Shown in pieces: positions 1-9,054 of a stretch of 64,000 nt of DNA. The notes under the pieces were generated by a model. The model was not told the DNA's origin, made no database searches, and was given only the letters and a program-made list of their open reading frames with translations. Within the stretch, counting starts at the first letter, position 1, and the number at the start of each line of letters is the position of its first letter. Source of the stretch: JACMJL01 sp963791805 (GTDB taxonomy: Bacteria; Bacillota; Clostridia; Clostridiales; Clostridiaceae); contig CAWBTU010000004.1 in the NCBI GenBank assembly GCA_963791805.1, positions 248,001 to 312,000 of the forward strand, given 5' to 3'. A program made the translations under genes and the position numbers.

Positions 1-436
1 CTGCATCCAAATGCCTACTATACTTTTCTGCGAAGCTAAGCATGATATCATATTCTTCCTCGGTTACCTGCTCAAATACGACTTTATCCCGCTCTTGAAA
101 TTCTTTGTGCAGATCCTCATGGACTTTGTTAATTGCTTTTCCTTGCGAAGTCAAGCGAAAATAGATTTCTTTCTTGTTATCTGGTTTCTGGTAGCTTTCG
201 ATAATACCTTTTTTTATGAGCTTCTTAGTTAGTTTACTTATGGCACCCCTAGTAACATAAAAGGATTCCGCAAGTTTTGTCACGTTGGAATCTACATTTT
301 CTCCAATGTATTCGATGCAATGTACTTCAGAAGACTTATAATCCTTAAAACTATCTTTCATCTTAACCTTATTAAGCGCACCCATCTTGTTTAATAATTC
401 CCTGAAACCCATTATTACCTGTTCTTCTTTGTTCAT
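1..436 (-). CDS. MarR family transcriptional regulator (partial, cut by window start)
   Basis: The window begins inside this gene, so the C-terminus is missing. The readable ~145 residues start MNKEEQVIMGF, at an ATG preceded by GGGAGGA with good spacing. They contain a winged-helix core: a recognition-helix stretch VTRGAISKLTKKLIKKG, then a wing (KPDNKKEIYFRLTSQGK) and the long C-terminal dimerisation helix. This is the MarR layout. Family members bind palindromic operators as dimers and are usually released by small aromatic ligands or oxidants. The regulated genes are probably outside the window or its divergent neighbour. No clear operator was identified. Confidence 0.85.
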   Translation of the reverse strand, partial: MNKEEQVIMGFRELLNKMGALNKVKMKDSFKDYKSSEVHCIEYIGENVDSNVTKLAESFYVTRGAISKLTKKLIKKGIIESYQKPDNKKEIYFRLTSQGKAINKVHEDLHKEFQERDKVVFEQVTEEEYDIMLSFAEKYSRHLDA

Positions 437-691
437 GGCATGTCCTCCCACCCCTTGGTGTATTAACAATATTATATTAAACTTTTGTTTCTGTTGCAAC
501 AATGTTAAAGTAATTATTCTCCTTAAATAAAGGAATCATGAATCTCCAGTTGAATCCGTAAATCTTAATATTTTGACTCTCCTTTAAGGAATACTTCCCC
601 ATATTCTAATTTCTTTCAGTTAATTATATATTTTTCTTTCCTACACTATAATTTTCACTCACAATTTGTTTTATATATATAATTCTCTGTA

Positions 692-1867
692 TTATACAGC
701 AGCATATGCAGTCTTTAAAATCTCTAAGATTTCTTCCGCAGTTAAAGCTTTATATCCTCCTGCAAGTAGTACCGTTGAGTTTGCAATTAGTGGAAGCATT
801 TCTTCTGTTGCACCAAGTTCCTTAATGCTGGTTACTATACCACACTCTTTTACAAAGCTTTCCATAGCAGCAATTCCTTCTAAAGCAACTGCTTCCTTTG
901 TCTTACCAGCTTCATCTACACCCCATACTTGCATAGCAAAGCAAACAAACTTTTCCAAACTAAACTTATATATATATCGGTAATATGGAAGTGAAATTGC
1001 TGCCAGTCCCATACCGTGTGCACAATCTGTATATGCCCCAAGCTGATGTTCAATCATATGAACTTCCCAGTCTTGTGTTTTGCTTAATCCCATAATTGGA
1101 TTCATTGCAAGGGTAGAGCTCCACATTAAGTTACTTCTTGCTTCATAGTTATTAGGGTCTTTCACTGCAATTTTTGCACTATTAATGATAGAACGAAGAA
1201 GTCCTTCAATTAAATAATCACTAGTAACATCATCTTCACCTGAGAAATAAGCTTCCATTAAATGTGACATCATATCAAAAATCCCACTTACCATCTGATA
1301 TTCAGGTAATGTAAATGTATATTCCGGATTCAATATTGAAAATTTCGGATTCATATTTGATGGAAAAACACGTCCCATCTTAAGTTTCATATCCTCATTA
1401 GTAATAACTGATCCACCATTCATTTCGGAGCCTGTTCCTGCCAATGTAAGAATGGATGCAACTGGTACTATTTTATTATCTACAGGCTCAAAATTTAACC
1501 AGTAACGTGTCCATGCATCACCTTCACAATATGCAGATACTGAAATTGCCTTTGCACAATCAATTACTGAACCGCCACCAACAGCTAAAATCAAATCTAC
1601 ACTATTCTCATGTACAAGAGCAGCACCTTCCATGACTTTTTCATAAGTTGGGTTGGCCATGATTCCAGATAACTCCACAATATTTTTACCCTTTTCCTTT
1701 AAAATAGCTACAACTTGATCATAAAGTCCGCTTTTCCTAATAGCGCCTTTTCCATAAGCAAGCATAATGGTATCACCATAATTAGCAAGTTCATTGCTTA
1801 AGTTATCTAAAGCATTCTTTCCAAAATATATTGTTGTTGGATTCTCATAAGTAAAATCTAAATTCAT
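692..1867 (-). CDS. Iron-containing alcohol dehydrogenase (butanol dehydrogenase-like)
   Basis: Group III Fe-dependent alcohol dehydrogenase of about 391 residues, the normal length. The N-terminal Rossmann-like half has the cofactor motif GGGSVIDCAKAI (about residues 95-106). The metal-binding half has FDMMSHLMEAY, then MIEHQLGAYTDCAHGMGLA, supplying the Asp and His ligands. The sequence resembles clostridial NAD(P)H butanol dehydrogenases (BdhA/BdhB type), which reduce butyraldehyde or related aldehydes to alcohols in the cytosol. The chosen start MNLDFTYENP has GGAG six bases upstream; the longer reading frame adds twelve residues without support. It is apparently monocistronic. Exact substrate and cofactor preference cannot be read from sequence. 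Confidence 0.9.
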   Translation of the reverse strand: MNLDFTYENPTTIYFGKNALDNLSNELANYGDTIMLAYGKGAIRKSGLYDQVVAILKEKGKNIVELSGIMANPTYEKVMEGAALVHENSVDLILAVGGGSVIDCAKAISVSAYCEGDAWTRYWLNFEPVDNKIVPVASILTLAGTGSEMNGGSVITNEDMKLKMGRVFPSNMNPKFSILNPEYTFTLPEYQMVSGIFDMMSHLMEAYFSGEDDVTSDYLIEGLLRSIINSAKIAVKDPNNYEARSNLMWSSTLAMNPIMGLSKTQDWEVHMIEHQLGAYTDCAHGMGLAAISLPYYRYIYKFSLEKFVCFAMQVWGVDEAGKTKEAVALEGIAAMESFVKECGIVTSIKELGATEEMLPLIANSTVLLAGGYKALTAEEILEILKTAYAAV

Positions 1868-1995
1868 TCTTTTCTCCATTCCTGCGCATTTTTTGCACAT
1901 CAATCAATTTTTTATTTTTGCAATTTCATTAATACAGTTAATGGTATTTAAGGTTTTAGAGAAATCAATATATTGTCTCTCTATTTTTACTCCTA

Positions 1996-2409
1996 CTATT
2001 TTAGTTTTCCATATCCTTCATCAGATACAGGCTCTAACCACTCGTTTGATGAACCTTCTGCTGGAACTTCTATTGCTAGATGTGCAAACCAGCTGTCTGG
2101 TGCGGCTCCATGCCAATGTTTTACTTCTGATGGAATATTGACTACATCTCCTGGTTGTAATTCTTGTGGTTCTTTTCCCCATTCCTGATAATAACCTCTG
2201 CCAGCTGTACATAACAACACCTGACCACCTTTATGATGCACATGCCAATTGTTACGGCATCCTGGTTCAAATGTTACATTCCCTATCACTATTCTTTCCA
2301 TAGTCAACAGGTTTAAGTAACTCTCTCCTGTAAAATACTTCCCAAACATTTTGTTCTCTTCTCCCATTGGGAATACGGTAGCTGCTTTTAATTCTTTTAA
2401 ATTACTCAT
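1996..2409 (-). CDS. Cupin-domain protein
   Basis: Small single-domain cupin of 137 residues. Cupin motif 1 is visible as NNWHVHHKGGQVLLCTAGRG (His-X-His plus later residues, about 55-75). Motif 2 is PGDVVNIPSEVKHWHGA (about 90-106), giving the His3/Glu-type metal site. Similar stand-alone cupins often accompany carboxymuconolactone-decarboxylase-like or aldo-keto/alcohol dehydrogenase genes; here it is the neighbour of the iron alcohol dehydrogenase, 128 bp away on the same strand. The ATG start MSNLKELK is chosen because AGGTG lies seven bases upstream; a GTG three codons earlier would overlap that site. The substrate is unknown. Confidence 0.8.
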   Translation of the reverse strand: MSNLKELKAATVFPMGEENKMFGKYFTGESYLNLLTMERIVIGNVTFEPGCRNNWHVHHKGGQVLLCTAGRGYYQEWGKEPQELQPGDVVNIPSEVKHWHGAAPDSWFAHLAIEVPAEGSSNEWLEPVSDEGYGKLK

Positions 2410-2667
2410 TAATATCACCTCTAAATCTTAAATTGTTTCCTTCATTTTTTGCTCATTTATTACTCAATATAAAATACTATACTTTTATCCTAGTACTTAA
2501 ACCTAACTCCAAGTCAAGTGCTTTTTTTAATATTAAATCTAAAATGAAAAGGTAAGTTCGTGTTTACAATAGTTAATTCTTGTTTCATGATGTTAGTCTT
2601 GCACAAAATATTTTGCTACAATGTTATTATCAGTGGATTCCTCCGTGCCTATTGGAGGTATATACAT

Positions 2668-3646
2668 ATGAAGAATTATGATTGTAAACATTTGACCACC
2701 ACCCAACGCATCAAAATCGAAAAAGGTTTACTAGATGGAGAATCTTTTGCTTCGATTGCCAGAAAGATTGATAAATATCCAAGCACTATAGCAAAAGAGG
2801 TGAAAAAATATCGCTACTTTCCCGAACGTGAAAATCCCGACAAAAAATTCCCTTGTATCCGTAAAAGTAATTGTTCCATGAGATCCCTTGCAGTCGCAGG
2901 ATGCTTTACAATTACATTTACAAAGGGATCTTTACCGCAAGGAATATTGACCTAAGGCGACGTGTGCGTTATAAATGTAAGGGGCGTAAAAAAGGCACAA
3001 GAATCAGCCTTTCTGCCAAGGAATTTCGTATCAACCGTACTTATGATGATTTCTGCACTCTATTGAAAAAAGCGTCAAATTCCCGTGTTGTTGAAATGGG
3101 TACAGTGGAAAGAGGTTATGGTAACAAAAAACAGGTTTTTCTGACCATGTTTTTTCGCGACTATTCCCTAATGCTAATATTTGTTCTTGCAGAGAAGTCT
3201 CAGGACTGCGTTTTGGAGGTCTTTGACACTCTTTCTGAGAAGCTTGAAGTACAGGATCTTCCATGACCTTTTTCCTGTTATACTGACAGATAACGGTGTT
3301 GAATTTCAGTCACCTAAGCGATTGGAGTATGATGCCAGTGGAGAGTCACACACAGCCATCTATTATTGTAATCCTAATAGTTCGTGGCGAAAGGGAATGA
3401 TTGAAAAAAACCATAAATACATCCGATATGTCATTTCAAAAGGTCAGAGCTTGGACCCTTATTCTCAGGCTGACATCGTTACTTTGATGAATCATATCAA
3501 CAGCGAAGCAAGAGACAGCCTAAACGGCATCACCCCGTTCAAGCTGTCTCTCCTGCTTTTTAATTCACAAGCTGCATAAACTCCTCAAACTGGTGGAAAT
3601 TCTACCTGATGAGGTGACCTTACATCCATCACTTCTGAAAAAATAG
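2668..3646 (+). pseudogene. IS30-family transposase, multiply frameshifted
   Basis: Remnant of an IS30-type DDE transposase. The first frame (2668 to ~2880) gives the N-terminal HTH with LTTTQRIKIEKGLLDGESFA and SIARKIDKYPSTIAKEVKKY. Reading then moves to a second frame (~2871-3266, with YNYIYKGIF and VVEMGTVERGYGNKKQV), a third (~3260-3579, with the catalytic core VILTDNGVEFQ and MIEKNHKYIRYVISKGQ), and finally a fourth segment ending at a TAG at 3644-3646 (EVTLHPSLLKK). At least three frame changes make it non-functional. An AGGAGG-like site (TTGGAGGT) precedes the start. The flanks carry weakly similar inverted stretches near 2550 and 3680 (TAAGTTCG core) that may be terminal repeats, but I could not prove them. 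No target duplication was recognised. Confidence 0.85.
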
Positions 3647-3919
3647 TCTTAGATGCACGGCGATCTACTACCCGAACTTAATCTTGCAAAATGGGCATGT
3701 AGAATTTAGTTTTGCTCTCAATTTCAGGTGCTTGTTTCCTATGCATAAATCTCTGAAACAAGTATCTTTAAACCATTATACTGCTTGAATCTTGTGTGGT
3801 AAATATCAATCTTACTGAACTAAGTCCTGCATTCTTCAGCATTTATCAGATACAAGAAATTACTCATTCATTTAACCTTTTAATATTTTTAATATTAAAA
3901 CCTTTTTTGCAAGAGAAAA
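3647..3919. other. Non-coding stretch after the IS30 remnant
   Basis: About 270 bases between the end of the decayed transposase and the terminator of the protease gene. The first ~80 bases probably belong to the right end of the IS30 element. The rest holds only short open frames without ribosome binding sites, and I see no recognisable gene. Confidence 0.4.
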
Positions 3920-3949
3920 GCTGTTGCACTATTTTCTTAGTGCAACAGC
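3920..3949 (-). terminator. Rho-independent terminator of the protease gene
   Basis: Perfect 12-bp stem (GCTGTTGCACTA paired with TAGTGCAACAGC) with a six-base loop. On the minus strand it is followed by TTTTCTCTT, so it terminates the protease gene ending at 3968. The stem is nearly the same sequence as the one at 24777-24807 after an unrelated gene. Confidence 0.85.
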
Positions 3950-3967
3950 CCCTCTTATATTATTTAA

Positions 3968-5170
3968 TTAATTCCATCTAACATAATAGGTTGAACTTAC
4001 ATTAGTATATCCTGCATATCCTTGGCTGTATCTCATCCAAGTACCATGGCTTGAGGAAAAGCCATCGGCTATTCTAAGCCACTGATCATCACTATTATAT
4101 TCGGTTCCAAATACTGCCACGACATGACCAACTGAATATGTAGGTGTCCATAAATCAAGCATAACTGGAACAGTTGATGCAATATTAGTTTGTATCAGAT
4201 TAAATGTAGTGTTACTACCAGATGTATAATTACAGCCACTAGCTGCTTTGTTAAACATAGCGTACGTATTTAATCCTTGATACGCATTTTGAGATGTAGT
4301 TCCAGTTGTTGCATTAGTTTTCATATACCCATAGAGGTCGCTGTATATTCTTTGATAATTATCTACTCCTATTGGCTGCAAACCATATACACCTCTTTGT
4401 TGATACCAATAATGAACTATAGTTGTTCCAGCATTTGGTGCGCAACCAGCTTGATCACCAGCTACATAAAAATTAGCTTGATCAAAACCGGGCACATCAT
4501 GTTTCTCATACACTACCTGACTATAATTCATAGTATCTAAGTTATTTATAGAATTACTAATTGAAACAGATTTAAGAGAACTATTTGTTTTTAATTTGTC
4601 TAGCAACGATTTAGATTTTGTATTATTCTTGCTTTTTAAGAATCTAGTATAATCTGATTTTATAGTATTTTTATTAACAGCAATTTTATTATTACTAAAT
4701 GCATTATAGAATGCTTGATTTCCTGAATCTACACTTTTTACAAAAAGGTTATAATTTGAAAAGTAGTACAATTTATTACCTTTATGATTTTGATCAACTA
4801 TTTTATCTGAGTAAAATCTTTCATCGTATGAAAACCCTTCAACTTCTGGAGCATTTGCATTTGCACTGACAAGTATATATCCTGAATCCTTATTGTCTTG
4901 TTTTAAATTAAAAGCATAAGCATTAGGAGTATCGTCAAAATCATATAAAGTAACTATATCAGAAATTTTTATACCATTTTTCCATGGGCATGAACTATCA
5001 TTTTTATGTCTAGAAGAAAGTGTGTCTAAAGCCAATAATTTTGCGTCAATTAAACTTATGTAGCTATTATTGTGAGATTGATTTATATCAAGTGTATCAG
5101 CTTGTACAACTTGTACAAAAATTGATAATATGAAAGTTAATGTAATTAAAAATGAAAATATTTTTTTCAT
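3968..5170 (-). CDS. Secreted papain-like cysteine protease (streptopain/C39-like)
   Basis: 400 residues with an N-terminal signal peptide (FSFLITLTFILSIFVQ followed by VVQA). A long pro-region (~30-215) contains a SpeB-propeptide-like segment GYILVSANANAPEVEGFSYD. The C-terminal catalytic domain has the nucleophile motif DQAGCAPNAGTTIVHYW (Cys about residue 243) and the general-base motif GHVVAVFGTEY, then WLRIADGF. Cys-His order and the propeptide fit a C10/C39-type papain fold secreted as a zymogen. The start follows TGGAGGT. The gene is monocistronic, with its own terminator at 3920-3949. Substrate unknown; possible roles are extracellular protein digestion or a toxin-like protease. The exact MEROPS family is uncertain. 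Confidence 0.75.
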   Translation of the reverse strand: MKKIFSFLITLTFILSIFVQVVQADTLDINQSHNNSYISLIDAKLLALDTLSSRHKNDSSCPWKNGIKISDIVTLYDFDDTPNAYAFNLKQDNKDSGYILVSANANAPEVEGFSYDERFYSDKIVDQNHKGNKLYYFSNYNLFVKSVDSGNQAFYNAFSNNKIAVNKNTIKSDYTRFLKSKNNTKSKSLLDKLKTNSSLKSVSISNSINNLDTMNYSQVVYEKHDVPGFDQANFYVAGDQAGCAPNAGTTIVHYWYQQRGVYGLQPIGVDNYQRIYSDLYGYMKTNATTGTTSQNAYQGLNTYAMFNKAASGCNYTSGSNTTFNLIQTNIASTVPVMLDLWTPTYSVGHVVAVFGTEYNSDDQWLRIADGFSSSHGTWMRYSQGYAGYTNVSSTYYVRWN

Positions 5171-5530
5171 TATTTTACCTCCAATAGATTATTTAGTTTG
5201 TATTATAATAGAGCTTGTTTTGTTATGGTAATTAATAGTAAACTGCTAATTTATATGTAGAGCAATGTAACCAACTGTCAATTATTGAACACATAAGAGA
5301 TATAATTAGTCGCTAAATTTCGAAATTTAAGTTTTTAATACAAGCACTATATATGAAATTATTACATAAAGTACACAATCTGTAAATAAATATCTCAACC
5401 TATTTTATTACATATTAGTATAAAATATTACAATTATCTATTTTTAATGTATTATTCTAGTCATAATCTCATCAATTACTATTATAGATGCTTTTATCCA
5501 TATTTTCGTAATAGACCTAGTATCTTGCAG
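5171..5530. other. Promoter region of the protease gene, otherwise empty
   Basis: About 360 very AT-rich bases. No open frame with a ribosome binding site and no strong hairpin. It must hold the promoter of the minus-strand protease gene. Confidence 0.5.
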
Positions 5531-5561
5531 GGATTGGAAATTTATTAACAAGCTCTGTTAC
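5531..5561 (+). repeat. Palindromic intergenic repeat, family E (copy 1)
   Basis: Core GGATTGGAAATTTATTAACA followed by AGCTCTGTTAC. It lies four bases from the stop codon of the minus-strand gene at 5565. Related copies are at 6564-6600, 9021-9054, 17180-17214 and 60590-60607. Confidence 0.6.
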
Positions 5562-5564
5562 CAC

Positions 5565-6194
5565 TCACCCAAAGGACCACTCTAAAATTTTACTCTCGTC
5601 CTTCCTCAAAGGTGTAATACCTTCAATACAGCATATTGTATCATCTTTAGTTTCTTCTTTAATTTCATCTTTAATTTCTTCATCTATATCACTAAAATTA
5701 ACTATATCATCCTTCTTCTTGTTTTTCTTTCTACCTTTATTAATTTCTAAATTTCCTCCTTTAGCCTCTCGAGCACTTTCTACAGCATTTCCAATTGTTT
5801 TATTATCTAATTTTCTAACTATATTGTTATTTGTCTCTTCTTTATTCTTAGCTATTTCTTTTCCCTTCACCTTAATATTTTGATGCTTAGCAAAATTTTT
5901 CACTCTATATACCTTATCTTCTGTAAACTCAATCATTTCTAATTCTATAAATAGATCCAATGCCAATTTAACTTGAGCAATATCCCTATTAAATTCTATT
6001 GCTAAAGTCTCAATAGTATAGGGAATGCTTCTTGAAAGATACAAATCCCCTACTAAATTAGCCTTTCCTGCTAGCAATACAATTCTACTCCATATATAAT
6101 GAATAGCATCTCTTTCTGGCTTCATATCTATTATTTTAAATTTTGTATCCTCATACATATCAACTCTAAATTTTACATATTTTCTTTCTCGCAT
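5565..6194 (-). CDS. Phage replisome organiser N-terminal domain protein, probably C-terminally shortened
   Basis: About 209 residues. The N-terminal ~110 residues (RKYVKFRVDMYEDTKFKIID, then YIWSRIVLLAGKANLVGDLY and the HTH-like AIEFNRDIAQVKLALDLF) match the phage replisome organiser N-terminal family, which loads replication proteins at phage origins. The rest is low-complexity, rich in Lys, Glu and Asp, and ends abruptly at EWSFG next to a family E repeat, so the usual C-terminal DnaD-like part seems to be missing. The start MRERKYVKF uses GAGGAG upstream. The leader AATAAAATTTTGAGGAG is shared with the gene at 45385-45681. Probably a phage relic; no other phage genes are adjacent. Confidence 0.65.
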   Translation of the reverse strand: MRERKYVKFRVDMYEDTKFKIIDMKPERDAIHYIWSRIVLLAGKANLVGDLYLSRSIPYTIETLAIEFNRDIAQVKLALDLFIELEMIEFTEDKVYRVKNFAKHQNIKVKGKEIAKNKEETNNNIVRKLDNKTIGNAVESAREAKGGNLEINKGRKKNKKKDDIVNFSDIDEEIKDEIKEETKDDTICCIEGITPLRKDESKILEWSFG

Positions 6195-6465
6195 ATATCT
6201 CATTCTCCTCAAAATTTTATTTTTTTCTTTTCTGATTAATATATATGCGTTCATGAATAAAATTCAAAAATAATTTTATTTTTTTTTAATCTCAGGTATG
6301 CATTTGATTCTCTTTAAATCTACTTAATAAAAAAAGTAACCTTCGTTTTTTACTATCTTCACAACATCTCAACATATGTTTTTACAATATAGTTACACTA
6401 TTACGCGTCGAGTTTGCATTGGCAAGATATTCAAGATTACATCTATGTATTCCACACCCAAAAGA

Positions 6466-6490
6466 AAAAGAACAGCAAAACTGTTCTTTT
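6466..6490 (-). terminator. Terminator downstream of the chemoreceptor gene
   Basis: Stem AAAAGAACAG/CTGTTCTTTT with a five-base loop. On the minus strand it runs into TTTTTCTTTT. It lies 120 bp beyond the chemoreceptor stop codon, with a second hairpin (family E, 6564-6591) in between. Confidence 0.7.
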
Positions 6491-6563
6491 CAATTCATAT
6501 TTTTTTGTTTGTTCTCATTTGCCTGTTCACACTTGATTATTTCTCCAAGTATTGGGTCTTTTA

Positions 6564-6600
6564 TAGAACTTGGAAGTTAACTTTCAAGTTCTGTTGTTAT
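6564..6600 (+). repeat. Palindromic intergenic repeat, family E (copy 2), hairpin
   Basis: AGAACTTGGAAG and its near-perfect inverse CTTTCAAGTTCT form a hairpin, followed by GTTGTTATTA. It abuts the stop codon of the chemoreceptor gene. It may act as a second terminator, but its T-run is weak. Confidence 0.55.
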
Positions 6601-6610
6601 TAAAAGCAAC

Positions 6611-8611
6611 TTACATTTTAAACTTCTGAACTAGTACATCTAATGCTTCAGATAAATTATTTAGTTTTTCTGCTGAAGAAACCACTTCATTTAACGCAGA
6701 TGCCTGTTCCTCAGAAGAAGCGCTGATTTGCTCAGTTGCTGCAGCAATTGTTTGTGCTACTTCTGTTGCACTTGTTATATTCGTAATAACCTTTACTTTT
6801 TTATGATCTATCTCTGCCAATGATTTAATTACTTTTCCCATATTTTCTTCAAAGGCTTGGGTTGCATCATCAATTTTTATAAAGGCGTTATTACTAAGAT
6901 CTACACTATTTTCTGTTTTCTTATTTAGATCTATGGAAGTAGTAATTTTATCTGTAAGAACTTCAATATTGTTTTTTATTTCTATTATTACATCATTTAT
7001 CTCAGAGGCTGAACCAGAAGATTGTTCTGCAAGCTTTCTTACTTCATCAGCAACTACTGCAAAGCCTTTACCTGCTTCCCCTGCTCTAGCCGCTTCAATA
7101 CTTGCATTTAATGCTAGCAGATTTGTTTGCTCTGTAATTGCCTTTATTGTATCTGTTATGGTGCTAATCTTATTAGAGTTTGCAGCCAAAATTTCTACCT
7201 TTTTAGCAACTTCATCATTTGCCTCAGAAGTCGTTTTAAATATACTTCGCAAATCACTAATTGTATGTTTTCCTTGCTCAGTTGCACTTCTTACTTCCTT
7301 AGATGCTACAGCCATAAGTTTGGAATCTGATAAAGATTGATCTACTTCAGCTCCCAAGTTTGAAGTAAGTTCCGAACTAACTTCAAGTGCTTCTGCCTGA
7401 TTAGATGCTCCATCCGCCATGTCCATACAAGCTTTTGCCACCTCTTGTCCTACTGAACTAGATTGTTCTGAAACTGATACTAATAATTCGGAAGAATCCT
7501 TTATTTCACTAGACGTACGTTTTACATTTGACAAAACAGAAACTATATCATCGACCATACAGTTTACTGCGTGAGTAATTGAATGGACCTCATGAGTTCG
7601 TATATTTGATTCAGAGATTTTATTTGTAAAATCCCCTTCACTAATGTTTTTTAACAAACCCTCTAGGTTTTTAATAGGCTTACTTATCTTATTAGCAGAA
7701 CTTATTCCAAGTAAAATTGCTACAGCTAATATTAGAAGACTTATCCCCCCTATTATAAACACTACATCATATGTTTTAGCTGAAAATTCACTTTTAGGGA
7801 TAAATCCTATAACTGTCCATCCAGTTTTTTGATTTACTTCTGAATACGCTAGATTCTTTGTCCCATCAATAGTGATACTTTTTCCATTCAAAGAAGTGTC
7901 TTTAACATCTTTTATCCAGCTCTCTTTTGTGACATCTTTACCTACCATACTTGAATCTTTACTACCTATTACCATTCCTGTATTATCAAGTAATACAAAG
8001 TATCCCTTCTTGCCTGCTTTTTGTTCTGAAAGATTCTGAGATAAAACTTGCAGTCTTACATCAATTCCAGCAACCCCTATAATTGTACCTGTCGTTTTGT
8101 CCTTAACCGCCTTTACAAAAGAAACTTCATATACACCTTTTTGAGTAGCATCTTCATATGCGTCAGTTAGCACAACTTCATCAGGCTTTGCAATAGCAGA
8201 CTTGTACCATTCTCTCGCTCTAGGGTCATAACCATCTGGTAATGGAGAGTCTGGCTCTAGCAATATCTTACCAGTGTTTGTAGCCATATAAACTGCAGCT
8301 ATATCTTTATTAGAACTTGTATATCCTTGAAAAGTTTTTCTTAACCAGGTTGAACTATCAGGACTAGCTAATATGGAATTTACATTAGGATCTGTTGACA
8401 ATAAGTTAACAGTATTAACACTATTTTTATCAATAGAGTCAATTAATTGGGAGGTTTTGCTTAGATTTGCATTCATTAAATCACTAAAATCTGTTTTAAA
8501 ATTGCTACTTACATAGAAATAAGTTACCGCAGTTACAATAATAAGTGGAACTAAAACAATTAAAATTATCATTTTCAGTAATGAATTTCGAAGTTTCTCT
8601 TGCTTTTTCAT
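6611..8611 (-). CDS. Methyl-accepting chemotaxis protein
   Basis: 666-residue membrane chemoreceptor. Transmembrane helix 1 is at ~14-33 (MIILIVLVPLIIVTAVTYFY). A periplasm-side dCache sensor domain follows (~36-280, with AVYMATNTGKILLEPD and GVAGIDVRLQVLSQ), then transmembrane helix 2 (~283-303), a HAMP domain (~305-358, SKPIKNLEGLLKNISEGDF) and a long coiled-coil signalling domain. The conserved hairpin tip reads SIEAARAGEAGKGFAVVADE (about residue 500). dCache domains typically bind amino acids or other small metabolites; the ligand here is unknown. There is no CheR-docking pentapeptide at the C-terminus. The start MKKQEKLRN follows AAGGG. It is monocistronic, with hairpins downstream at 6564 and 6466. 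Confidence 0.95.
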   Translation of the reverse strand: MKKQEKLRNSLLKMIILIVLVPLIIVTAVTYFYVSSNFKTDFSDLMNANLSKTSQLIDSIDKNSVNTVNLLSTDPNVNSILASPDSSTWLRKTFQGYTSSNKDIAAVYMATNTGKILLEPDSPLPDGYDPRAREWYKSAIAKPDEVVLTDAYEDATQKGVYEVSFVKAVKDKTTGTIIGVAGIDVRLQVLSQNLSEQKAGKKGYFVLLDNTGMVIGSKDSSMVGKDVTKESWIKDVKDTSLNGKSITIDGTKNLAYSEVNQKTGWTVIGFIPKSEFSAKTYDVVFIIGGISLLILAVAILLGISSANKISKPIKNLEGLLKNISEGDFTNKISESNIRTHEVHSITHAVNCMVDDIVSVLSNVKRTSSEIKDSSELLVSVSEQSSSVGQEVAKACMDMADGASNQAEALEVSSELTSNLGAEVDQSLSDSKLMAVASKEVRSATEQGKHTISDLRSIFKTTSEANDEVAKKVEILAANSNKISTITDTIKAITEQTNLLALNASIEAARAGEAGKGFAVVADEVRKLAEQSSGSASEINDVIIEIKNNIEVLTDKITTSIDLNKKTENSVDLSNNAFIKIDDATQAFEENMGKVIKSLAEIDHKKVKVITNITSATEVAQTIAAATEQISASSEEQASALNEVVSSAEKLNNLSEALDVLVQKFKM

Positions 8612-9020
8612 AAAATCGCCCTTCCCTTAACGTGTTTGATTTTCGACTTGTTTCGACATTGCCTTGTTAAGTATAACATGTCTTTATTCTTTTCTATAGT
8701 ACTACTTGATAATTTAAATTAATTTTTCCTAAATATTACTTCCAATTTTCTCAGATATGTCTAGTATTCTAATTAAATTCTATGTGAGGAAAAACAAAGA
8801 CGCTGATTTAGTTTTAGATTGTATAAAATGCCAACTCTAGTTAATACAAATCAATTATTACGATTTTCAAAGAAATAAAGTGCAACCTAAGTTACACTTT
8901 ATTAAATAGGGCTTTTATTCTATTGTCTACAAAAGTTACTAATTGCTTTTCACCGACGTATCCAAGCTATATCAACAAATACTGTTCTAGTTTTTTTAAG
9001 AGATCTGGCGTCATACAAAA
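8612..9020. other. Intergenic region between chemoreceptor and LysR genes
   Basis: About 400 bases holding the chemoreceptor promoter (minus strand) and the hairpin at 8874-8903. The plus-strand open frame from 8923 has no ribosome binding site and runs into the LysR gene, so it is not counted. Nothing else is recognisable. Confidence 0.5.
8874..8903 (-). terminator. Probable terminator of the LysR regulator gene
   Basis: Stem AATAAAGTGCAAC with its near-inverse GTTACACTTTATT (one mismatch) and loop CTAA. On the minus strand it is followed by TCTTTG. It lies 150 bp past the LysR stop codon. Confidence 0.5.
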
Positions 9021-9054
9021 CTTAGAAGTTTGCTTTCCAGTTCTGCTGCTATTT
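9021..9054 (+). repeat. Palindromic intergenic repeat, family E (copy 3)
   Basis: CTTAGAAGTTTGCTTTCCAG followed by TTCTGCTGCTATTTA. The terminal CTATTTA supplies the stop codon of the LysR gene (TAAATAGCAG on the minus strand), so repeat and gene end overlap. Confidence 0.5.

Noticed and set aside
4277..4540. Plus-strand frame inside the protease gene
   Set aside because: Shadow of the protease gene, no ribosome binding site.
5565..6194. Prophage region
   Set aside because: Only one replisome-like gene is present, with no structural, lysis or integrase genes around it.
6933..7340. 135-codon plus-strand frame inside the chemoreceptor gene
   Set aside because: Antisense shadow of the signalling domain; composition follows the real gene.
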